Source: Cenarchaeum sp. SB0662_bin_33
GTDB lineage: Archaea > Thermoproteota > Nitrososphaeria > Nitrososphaerales > Nitrosopumilaceae
Direction: 5' to 3'
DNA: 9,757 nt
Assembly (NCBI GenBank): GCA_009840065.1
Contig: VXON01000119.1
Location: forward strand, 1-9,757
In this document: one piece after another, positions 1 to 4,974 of the stretch
Numbering within the stretch: position 1 is the stretch's first letter
Layout: each line of letters begins with the position of its first letter
Notes under the pieces: model-generated
What the model was told of the DNA's origin: nothing
The model's input: only the letters and a program-made list of their open reading frames with translations
The model's database searches: none
Made by a program: the position numbers and the translations under genes

Positions 1-98
1 TCGAAATATCGTCGCTGGGAATGACTCTGTGTAGTACGTTAACACGAACTTTCGTGACGTGGAATGCTTGGTCAGGTCAGTATGCCATCTACGCATAA
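1..98 (+). other. Left-edge tract with an ambiguous partial reading frame
   Basis: Two overlapping frames are open here and I cannot choose between them. On the plus strand, a frame beginning at base 3 runs 31 codons to TAA at 96-98 and is followed within 6 bases by a T6 run (104-109), a plausible archaeal termination signal; it could be the end of a gene that starts outside the window. On the minus strand, an ATG at 96-94 opens a frame of 32 codons (start MRRWHTDLTK) that leaves the window at base 1, but I see no good TATA element 25 to 30 bases before it. Base composition is coding-like compared with the AT-rich stretch that follows. Neither peptide resembles a family I recognise. Confidence 0.25.
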
Positions 99-350
99 AA
101 AAGTTTTTTGTTTGTAGAAATAGTTATGACTTGGCAAGTACAATTCAGATAATGTTTGCATGGTTAGTAGTACGGGGCGAATACACCGGATCTACAAGGC
201 AGGCCATGGTTTGTTTTGGCATGGTTGCAATCTAGTCCACACACCGCAGGGGCCATATATAAAAAAGATGTCTAGTTAAAAACGTCCAAGGTAGACTGAT
301 ACAGATGACCTGATAATAGTTGCAAATCTAGTTGTTACTCGAGATACCAA
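99..350. other. Intergenic tract, no supportable gene
   Basis: Only very short reading frames occur here: 27 codons on the plus strand from 152, and 25 to 30 codons on the minus strand. The one clear signal is a consensus-like archaeal TATA element on the minus strand (TTTATATA, plus coordinates 256-263). It is spaced for a transcript start near base 233, but the nearest downstream frames are too short to call. It may drive an uncharacterised small RNA or peptide. Confidence 0.4.
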
Positions 351-497
351 CTAAATCTTGCCATCCTTTACACGTTTTACCTGTAACTTTACCAGCTTGT
401 TTTTGTGGAATTTCATTATTATATCGAGATCCGCACGTATTTTTTTGACCTCAGTCTCCAATCTAGCTATTCGTTCGTATATTGTATCTTCACTCAT
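351..497 (-). CDS. Small basic coiled-coil protein, 48 residues, unknown function
   Basis: An ATG at 497 opens a 48-residue frame ending in TAG at 353-351. The sequence starts MSEDTIYERIARLETEVKKI and continues as a highly charged amphipathic helix with heptad-spaced hydrophobic residues (I6, I10, L13, V17, I20, L24, I27), typical of a short coiled coil. The C-terminal third is strongly basic (KFHKNKLVKLQVKRVKDGK). A TATA-like TTTAAATA lies about 20 to 28 bases upstream of the ATG on the same strand, which fits a leaderless transcript. It probably oligomerises and could bind nucleic acid or a partner protein, but that is inference from composition. No neighbour suggests a pathway. Confidence 0.6.
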   Translation of the reverse strand: MSEDTIYERIARLETEVKKIRADLDIIMKFHKNKLVKLQVKRVKDGKI

Positions 498-517
498 GGA
501 TATTTAAAATCTGTATT

Positions 518-525
518 TATTTAAA
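518..525 (-). promoter_or_regulatory. TATA-like element for the 48-residue coiled-coil gene
   Basis: On the minus strand the sequence reads TTTAAATA, with its downstream edge about 20 bases before the ATG at 497. This spacing would put transcription initiation at or next to the start codon, as in leaderless archaeal mRNAs. Confidence 0.5.
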
Positions 526-584
526 AATCTATTGGGTTCTACTATAAGACGCATCAGATGTAGATATGACCCCATATTTAATAA

Positions 585-734
585 CTATAGACAATTTTCC
601 AGACATATAATCGCAGCCAAAGTGCCATCATTCTTTGGACTGTCTCTATAGGCACACCTCGCATAAAATGGATAACAGGTTGTCGCGATTATCATAACGC
701 AGTATATCTGTATAACATGACTGGGGGATACCAT
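585..734 (-). CDS. Possible small Cys-rich protein, 49 residues
   Basis: ATG at 734 opens a 49-codon frame to TAG at 587-585. A TATATA tract at about 756-761, some 22 to 27 bases upstream on the same strand, gives the spacing seen at the other genes. The peptide has an N-terminal hydrophobic stretch (residues 8-19) followed by several cysteines (residues 12, 20, 27, 43 and 48 by my count), so a small membrane-associated or metal/disulfide protein is conceivable. Against it, the plus strand of the same region is also open from about 591 to 827 but has no ATG before 717, so one frame is a shadow of the other, or the region is a decayed gene. The tract is more GC-rich than its flanks, which suggests that something here is or was coding. 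Confidence 0.3.
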   Translation of the reverse strand: MVSPSHVIQIYCVMIIATTCYPFYARCAYRDSPKNDGTLAAIICLENCL

Positions 735-827
735 ATGCCAAATCCCGGGGCAGACTATATAGGGACTGTTATTATACTAGACAGGAAGGGGATTGCAGGA
801 CTCCCAATCGTATTTCATCTACCATAG
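717..827 (+). other. Alternative plus-strand reading frame, 36 residues or more
   Basis: From ATG 717 to TAG 825-827 the frame reads MTGGYHMPNPGADYIGTV and continues as a hydrophobic, protein-like sequence. The same frame is open upstream to about base 591 without ATG, GTG or TTG. Its codon use, including frequent ATA, resembles the neighbouring genes. It may be the remnant of a gene that lost its 5' end, or the antisense shadow of the minus-strand candidate at 585-734. I cannot assign a family. Confidence 0.2.
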
Positions 828-863
828 AAATTCCCGGTGCCAACGAAAACAAATTCCCATCAT

Positions 864-873
864 ACTAAAATAT
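864..873 (+). promoter_or_regulatory. TATA-like element for the surface-protein gene
   Basis: ACTAAAATATT lies about 24 to 32 bases before the GTG at 896, consistent with leaderless initiation. A second AT-rich run (TTTTAAAAAAA) sits closer to the start and is less well spaced. Confidence 0.4.
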
Positions 874-895
874 TACATTTTAAAAAAACAGAACC

Positions 896-1594
896 GTGTT
901 AAAAATTACTCCGGTCCTCCTTTTGGTTTTGTTTATTATAATTATGACAAATTCGGCGTACGGTCACAAGCTTATCACTCATGATGGCAAGCACGTGGAT
1001 TTTGACTCTGCGCTACAGATACCCGATCACCGTGTATCATGGGCCATCTATGACAACCTAGAAGCTGATAAGGCAAAGTTTTACACATTTGATGCAAAGC
1101 ATGGTGATGCACTCTATGCAAGTATACTGATCCCCAAAATCAATGGATTAGAGGAGTATGCGCCATCACTCTTGTTGGTAAGACCTCCCGGATTGGAGAA
1201 CGATTCCACCCTGCCGGAGGACTGGTCAAACGCAGAGAGTTTTCCTTATGTAGGGGAATTTCCCGGCGATGAATTCTACGAACCCTTTGGCCAAGTGACC
1301 TACTGGGAGAGGCAAGAGGTTAGGACGCATATTCTCACCGACGGGAGATATTTTATTGTTGTCGCAGACGATACGGGCCGGGACGGAAAATATGCCTTCT
1401 CAATAGGAACAATTGAAGACTTTTCAGGTGAAGATTTTCTTGTGACGCTGCCGGTGGCATGGCTTGAGACAAAGATATTTGTAAACGATTATCTTTCGGT
1501 GGGAGTATTCTTTTCTATACTAATCATAGTACCTGCCATTGTAGTGCTACTAATCATCAGAAGGCTGCGCCTGCGCATCTCAAAAACCCAGTGA
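896..1594 (+). CDS. Secreted or cell-surface protein with C-terminal membrane anchor
   Basis: This 232-residue protein begins at GTG. Residues 1-20 form a signal peptide (positive K3, then LLLVLFIIIM), with likely cleavage after the SAYG near residue 23. The mature part (about 24-200) is acidic and rich in alternating beta-like segments and aromatic residues, like an extracellular beta-sandwich domain. Residues about 202-222 (VFFSILIIVPAIVVLLII) form a transmembrane helix, followed by a basic cytoplasmic tail (RRLRLRISKTQ). The topology is therefore type I: outside domain, single anchor, short positive tail. I recognise the architecture of archaeal pseudoperiplasmic proteins but not a specific family, and I see no conserved metal-binding motif. 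The following gene, thrC, has its own promoter, so the two are probably not co-transcribed. Confidence 0.8.
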   Translation: MLKITPVLLLVLFIIIMTNSAYGHKLITHDGKHVDFDSALQIPDHRVSWAIYDNLEADKAKFYTFDAKHGDALYASILIPKINGLEEYAPSLLLVRPPGLENDSTLPEDWSNAESFPYVGEFPGDEFYEPFGQVTYWERQEVRTHILTDGRYFIVVADDTGRDGKYAFSIGTIEDFSGEDFLVTLPVAWLETKIFVNDYLSVGVFFSILIIVPAIVVLLIIRRLRLRISKTQ

Positions 1595-1757
1595 CTGTAT
1601 GTTATTGTGCTAGGCCGCCTCCGGTAGTGGTTATTAAAATTATGATCATATATAATATATTACAATTTCAGCAGGATTACTCATACCTGCCAGATTGTCA
1701 CATATTTAAACACTGCCAGTGGCCGTCAGGCAGGTTAGAAAAACCACAACTCCACAC
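1595..1757. other. Intergenic tract with an inverted repeat upstream of thrC
   Basis: ACCTGCC at 1685-1691 and GGCAGGT at 1729-1735 form a 7-bp perfect inverted repeat separated by 37 bases, with an ATATTTAAA element between the arms (about 1702-1709). The rest is AT-rich with no credible gene. The thrC reading frame stays open upstream through this tract, but composition and promoter position argue that it is not translated. Confidence 0.35.
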
Positions 1758-1765
1758 TTTAATTA
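1758..1765 (+). promoter_or_regulatory. TATA box of thrC
   Basis: TTTAATTA lies 24 to 31 bases before the ATG at 1789, the spacing expected for a leaderless archaeal mRNA. This element is the main reason for choosing 1789 as the start. Confidence 0.55.
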
Positions 1766-1788
1766 ACACGATGATATACACTGTATTG

Positions 1789-3120
1789 ATGGCTCATCTC
1801 AAATGCATAGTTCCAGAATGTGGGCTAGAATACCCTCTGAAGAGTGTTGCTTTTCGCTGCGAGCACGGCCATCCCACCGATGTTGTATATGAGCAGGTAC
1901 CATCCACATCCTTAAAGGAGGTATTTTACAAGAGACGAGATCATCACGGCAACATCTTTGATGAGAGTGGAGTTTGGAGGTTCAGGGAACTGCTCAACTT
2001 TTGTCAGATAGATACCTTTGATGTAATAGAGTGTGCAAGCCACTTTGTGTCACTAGACGGCTCAGAGGGTAGATTGTCAAAGCCATACCACATGAAGCGG
2101 GCGGCACGATTTGCCGGCGCCGAGGGCGAGTCACTCTGGCTACAGCCTGAAGGATATAACCCTAGCGGCTCCTTCAAGGATAATGGAATGGCTACTGCGG
2201 TAACCCACGGTAAGATGGTGGGTGCCAAAAGAATCATCTGTGCATCTACAGGGAATACATCTGCATCTGCCGGTATGTTTGCCGCCAACGAGGGAATGAA
2301 GTGCGATGTGTATATTCCTGCCGGCCAGATAGCGCCAGGAAAACTAAGCCAGGCATATCAGTTTGGGGCCCAGATCATAGAGGTCGATGGTAACTTTGAT
2401 GATGCTCTTGAGCAGTCACTGCGTGATGTAGAGCGGGATGGTTATACGGTAAACTCGATAAACCCCTTCCGTATCGAAGGCCAAAAGACGATTCCATATA
2501 GGCTACTTGAGCATTTGGAATGGAAGGCTCCGGACTGGATTGTGTATCCGGGTGGAGCGCTGGGCAATACATCTAGTTGTGGTAAGGCGCTTTTGGAGTT
2601 ACACAAGTGGGGCTGGATCAAAAAGATGCCCCGCATAGCAGTCATAAACGCCGAGGGTGCCTCTACACTATACAACTTGTACAATGGCAAGTTTGGCACC
2701 AAGCTTCGTTGGAATGGTGGTAATGTGGATACTGCATTGATTGATGAGTATTATGATAATATGGGACGGCGCCGGTTGGACCCTCATACACAGGCCTCTG
2801 CCATTCAGATAGGCAAGCCTGCCAACATACTAAAGTGTCTCCGGGCTCTTGATGCCACCGATGGCGTGGTTACCACTGTATCCGACAAGGAGATGCTTGA
2901 TGCCATGGCCGTTGTGGGCCTGAATGGCTTTGACTGCGAGATGGCATCAGGAGCCGCCCTGGCAGGTATAAAAAAACTGATAGAGTCCAAAGTAATTAAA
3001 AAAGATGATGTCGTCGTGGGCATACTTACAGGGCGCCAAAAGGACGCGATGCTGCCGGTCCGGTATCATAACGAGTCATCCAATCGATTTGCCCGACCCC
3101 CAAAAAATCGCGGCGCATAG
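1789..3120 (+). CDS. thrC: Threonine synthase
   Basis: This is a PLP enzyme converting O-phospho-L-homoserine to L-threonine (EC 4.2.3.1), the last step of threonine synthesis. The 443-residue protein opens with a Cys/His zinc-ribbon-like segment (C6, C11, C24, H26, H28) typical of many thrC products. The PLP lysine is in PSGSFKDNG (K130), the phosphate/substrate loop in STGNTSASAG (about 153-162), and the glycine-rich cofactor phosphate site in GGALGNTSSCG. The frame could be extended upstream to 1591, but the added 66 residues look non-coding and the zinc-ribbon start at MAHLKCIVPECG is where family members begin; the TATA element at 1758-1765 agrees. Length is normal for the family. It stands alone, with no other threonine-pathway gene in view. 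Confidence 0.95.
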   Translation: MAHLKCIVPECGLEYPLKSVAFRCEHGHPTDVVYEQVPSTSLKEVFYKRRDHHGNIFDESGVWRFRELLNFCQIDTFDVIECASHFVSLDGSEGRLSKPYHMKRAARFAGAEGESLWLQPEGYNPSGSFKDNGMATAVTHGKMVGAKRIICASTGNTSASAGMFAANEGMKCDVYIPAGQIAPGKLSQAYQFGAQIIEVDGNFDDALEQSLRDVERDGYTVNSINPFRIEGQKTIPYRLLEHLEWKAPDWIVYPGGALGNTSSCGKALLELHKWGWIKKMPRIAVINAEGASTLYNLYNGKFGTKLRWNGGNVDTALIDEYYDNMGRRRLDPHTQASAIQIGKPANILKCLRALDATDGVVTTVSDKEMLDAMAVVGLNGFDCEMASGAALAGIKKLIESKVIKKDDVVVGILTGRQKDAMLPVRYHNESSNRFARPPKNRGA

Positions 3121-3248
3121 TCATTTATCAGGCCAATATATTGCAAGGATTTAGCATACACATCTAACAGCAGAATGCTCCAGGCCATCGCCCTAGGCCT
3201 ACGCTATTGTAGTCTACCATTAGCATACAAATGAAATGTGAAATTCAT

Positions 3249-3482
3249 CTAAGACTCTATAATATCCGAGTCATCCCATGTGAGTCGAAACTTCCCCACC
3301 ACCCGAAACGATTTTACCCGGGCGCCCTTTTGGAATTTTATCTTGTAGGATTTTTGTGACACATCAAAAATATCCAATAATACCGGATTGTTTAGAGCCT
3401 CAAATATCGGAGGGTCTGTAGAAACCTGCTTCCAGTCACCCTCATCAAAATCGACATAGCTTGTAGTGTATAGTAGGCCCAC
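3249..3482 (-). CDS. Conserved-looking hypothetical protein, 77 residues
   Basis: GTG at 3482 is the only reasonable start, because an in-frame TGA lies three codons upstream. The product is soluble, with an acidic N-terminal half (DFDEGDW near residue 12) and a basic, beta-rich C-terminal half (KIKFQKGARVKSFRVVGKF), ending in a very acidic tail (DDSDIIES). I do not recognise the family. A clear TATA element (TTTTATAT, plus 3505-3512) lies 23 to 30 bases before the GTG, and an 8-bp inverted repeat is centred on that TATA box, which suggests tight transcriptional control. It is convergent with thrC and divergent from the tRNA-Arg gene. Confidence 0.65.
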   Translation of the reverse strand: MGLLYTTSYVDFDEGDWKQVSTDPPIFEALNNPVLLDIFDVSQKSYKIKFQKGARVKSFRVVGKFRLTWDDSDIIES

Positions 3483-3488
3483 GATCCA

Positions 3489-3525
3489 TCATGACTGATA
3501 CTCGATATAAAAGTCATAGTCATGA
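3489..3525. promoter_or_regulatory. Promoter and candidate operator of the 77-residue gene
   Basis: TCATGACT (3489-3496) and AGTCATGA (3518-3525) form a perfect 8-bp inverted repeat with a 21-base spacer. The centre falls at 3507, inside the minus-strand TATA box at 3505-3512. One arm covers the region between TATA and the transcription start; the other covers the BRE and upstream region. A dimeric regulator bound here would block TBP/TFB access, so repression is the natural inference. Extra GTCAT/ATGAC half-sites follow at 3513-3517 and 3531-3535. Confidence 0.5.
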
Positions 3526-3555
3526 TTTTTATGACGCAGAATTATACATGAATGC

Positions 3556-3630
3556 GGACTTGTTGCATAGCCTGGATAGTGCAGGTGATTCCGGATCATC
3601 AGGTCGGGGGATCGAAGCCCTCCGAGTCCT
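3556..3630 (+). tRNA. tRNA-Arg, anticodon CCG
   Basis: A full cloverleaf can be folded by eye. The acceptor is GGACTTG (3556-3562) with CGAGTCC (3623-3629), all seven pairs including one G-U. The D stem is GCAT/GTGC with loop AGCCTGGATA. The anticodon stem is GGTGA/TCATC with loop TTCCGGA, anticodon CCG at 3591-3593, reading Arg CGG. The variable loop is AGGTC and the T stem is GGGGG/CCCTC. The D-arm and variable loop match archaeal tRNA-Arg. Oddities: the T-loop is ATCGAAG, with A where T54 is almost universal, and the discriminator base is T. No CCA is encoded. A TATA-like TTTTTATG lies about 23 to 31 bases upstream. It ends 8 bases from the convergent zinc-ribbon gene. Confidence 0.85.
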
Positions 3631-3638
3631 CTAGAGCA

Positions 3639-3800
3639 TCAAATATCAAACTCGGCCCTGCATTTATCACACTTGCACTTCTCCTGACCTGGCTTTCCCA
3701 GCAGAAATATTTTACCTATGGTACGACAGTGGGGGCAGCGTCCTATAGTGGAGTTACGCTGTGTGGTGCGTATTATCTTTTGAGTCTTTCTTCTTCCCAT
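3639..3800 (-). CDS. Elf1-like zinc-ribbon protein, 53 residues
   Basis: ATG at 3800 to TGA at 3641-3639 encodes 53 residues. The very basic N-terminus (MGRRKTQKIIRTTQR) resembles the MGRRK/MGKRK start of the Elf1 transcription elongation factor family. A zinc ribbon follows: C22-P-H-C25 as the first knuckle and C42/C44 with C47 as the second. Elf1 proteins are usually about 80 residues, so this is short and lacks the usual C-terminal extension; a related nucleic-acid-binding zinc ribbon is the alternative. If Elf1-like, it would travel with RNA polymerase during elongation. A TATA element (TTTAATATA, plus 3823-3831) sits 23 to 31 bases before the ATG, between this gene and the upstream tRNA-Ser, so it has its own promoter. 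Confidence 0.75.
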   Translation of the reverse strand: MGRRKTQKIIRTTQRNSTIGRCPHCRTIGKIFLLGKPGQEKCKCDKCRAEFDI

Positions 3801-3822
3801 TTACATCATATGTCACATGGTG

Positions 3823-3831
3823 TATATTAAA
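3823..3831 (-). promoter_or_regulatory. TATA box of the zinc-ribbon gene
   Basis: On the minus strand TTTAATATA, 23 to 31 bases before the ATG at 3800, just beyond the 3' end of tRNA-Ser. The spacing implies a leaderless mRNA. Confidence 0.5.
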
Positions 3832-3836
3832 CAAGG

Positions 3837-3920
3837 CGCGGGGAGGGGGATTTGAACCCCCGAGTCATTGCTGACATGGGATTAGCAATCCCACGCCCTA
3901 CCGGGCTAGGCGATCCCCGC
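3837..3920 (-). tRNA. tRNA-Ser, anticodon GCT
   Basis: On the minus strand the gene starts GCGGGGA (3920-3914), which pairs perfectly with TCCCCGC at the 3' end, followed by discriminator G. The anticodon stem is TGGGA/TCCCA with loop TTGCTAA, giving anticodon GCT for Ser AGC/AGU. A long variable arm (TCA GCAA TGA stem-loop) marks it as a class II tRNA, as expected for serine. The T arm is canonical (GGGGG TTCAAAT CCCCC). No CCA is encoded and there is no intron. A TATA-like TTATTTAC lies 26 to 34 bases upstream (plus 3946-3954). Confidence 0.95.
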
Positions 3921-3975
3921 ACACGATGTTACATCTACAGATTCGGTAAATAAGTCATGGTCTTGTGGCCATGCA

Positions 3976-4722
3976 TCAGGGAGAGTCAAACAGTGAGTGT
4001 TTCTGCACCATATCCGACAGATGCATCCTAGAGCCCCCCACTATCTTTAAATCTACACCCACCTCGCCGTCTTGTATTGTTATGATGTTGTAGCTGTTCT
4101 CAAAGAGGCCCCGTGGCCTCTCAGACGTGGCGGTTCCCGCGTTTACTACCTTTAACTTACCAAAATCCCACATCCAGGGCCTGTGATTATGTCCACACAG
4201 CACCAGGCTTACACCCGAATTAAGTATGGTTCGCAGCACATCACCTGCATCCCGGACAGTCTGATGATCAGAGCCTGTGTCCGGTACATCTATTAGATGA
4301 TGATGCATGGCCACAAGTATTATTCTGGAATGAAATTTTTTAAGCGTATTTTCAAGCCAGAGGTTCTGTCGGTATCCAACCTCGCCCTCGTTGCGGTCAG
4401 GGCGGGCCGTACCTATGGTAGCCAATATCACATTATCACCAAGCTCGTTTATGTTGTTTGAGGGAAAGTACTTTCTAAAGAGTAGATAGCCTGTGTTCCT
4501 ATAGTCGTGATTACCACTGACGGCTATCAGCCTCTTTGTGTGTATTGTAGACAGTAGCTTGGAGCACTTTTCATACTCCCCAACTATCCCCTGATTGGTC
4601 AAATCCCCGGTAACGACAACCACATCAGGTTGCACCTTGTTGACCTCATCGACCAGTTGGTGGAACTTGGCATCTAAAAATTGTGAGCCCACGTGCAAAT
4701 CCGATATCTGTACCATCAGCAT
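3976..4722 (-). CDS. Calcineurin-like metallophosphoesterase
   Basis: This 248-residue protein of the CpdA/Mre11-type metallophosphatase superfamily carries all the dinuclear-metal motifs. Numbered from the GTG at 4725, these are D9-x-H11 (SDLH), G40-D41, G71-N-H-D74, H141 in a His triplet, and G178-H-N-H181. Such enzymes hydrolyse phosphodiesters or phosphomonoesters with Mn, Fe or Zn. The length and compact single domain resemble CpdA-like cyclic nucleotide phosphodiesterases, but the substrate cannot be told from sequence alone. There is no signal peptide, so it is cytoplasmic. ATG 4722 is preferred over the adjacent GTG 4725 because a TATA element (TTTTTATTAA, about 4744-4754) ends 22 bases upstream. 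It is followed 55 bases later by tRNA-Ser on the same strand. Confidence 0.9.
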   Translation of the reverse strand: MLMVQISDLHVGSQFLDAKFHQLVDEVNKVQPDVVVVTGDLTNQGIVGEYEKCSKLLSTIHTKRLIAVSGNHDYRNTGYLLFRKYFPSNNINELGDNVILATIGTARPDRNEGEVGYRQNLWLENTLKKFHSRIILVAMHHHLIDVPDTGSDHQTVRDAGDVLRTILNSGVSLVLCGHNHRPWMWDFGKLKVVNAGTATSERPRGLFENSYNIITIQDGEVGVDLKIVGGSRMHLSDMVQKHSLFDSP

Positions 4723-4743
4723 CACACATAGTTAAGATAAGTA

Positions 4744-4754
4744 GTTAATAAAAA
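4744..4754 (-). promoter_or_regulatory. TATA box of the metallophosphoesterase gene
   Basis: Minus-strand TTTTTATTAAC ends 22 bases before the ATG at 4722. This is the best-matching AT-rich element in the gap and fits a leaderless start. Confidence 0.5.
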
Positions 4755-4805
4755 GCAGCTATGCAAAATCTGCAATGGTCATACTCTCAGGCCATGCCCA
4801 CCTTT

Positions 4806-4916
4806 CTAAACAAAATGCCGTCCCTTACGCACGAATACCACACAAACCTGACCAAGTACTGCCACACCCACATCTGATTTACATACTGCCCCTAGGTTAG
4901 ACGGCCTCTCATTCAC
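4806..4916 (-). other. Doubtful short reading frame in the gap before the dehydrogenase
   Basis: GTG at 4916 opens a 36-residue frame to TAG at 4808-4806, with a valine-rich hydrophobic core (GVAVLGQVCVVFV) and a basic end (RKGRHF). The AT-rich element at 4942-4950 is spaced to serve it, but it equally serves the divergent dehydrogenase gene. The peptide is short and unrecognised; it may be a chance frame or a gene remnant. Otherwise the 4755-4974 gap holds nothing that I can support. Confidence 0.2.
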
Positions 4917-4974
4917 CGCGCCATACAGGAGGAACTGCCCAAGGCATAAATTGTTAGACGTATCGCATATATGC

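Noticed and set aside
793..984. 63-residue plus-strand frame
   Set aside because: Overlaps the signal peptide region of the surface protein out of frame; no promoter spacing and no protein-like pattern.
1591..1788. 66-residue N-terminal extension of threonine synthase
   Set aside because: Composition is intergenic, a TATA box sits at the leaderless spacing for ATG 1789, and the family begins at the zinc-ribbon.
3151..3229. TTAGCATACA occurring twice (3151-3160 and 3220-3229)
   Set aside because: Only about 10 bases in an AT-rich gap; chance cannot be excluded and nothing else supports a function.
3552..3830. 92-residue plus-strand frame
   Set aside because: It runs through tRNA-Arg and antisense to the zinc-ribbon gene; it is their shadow.
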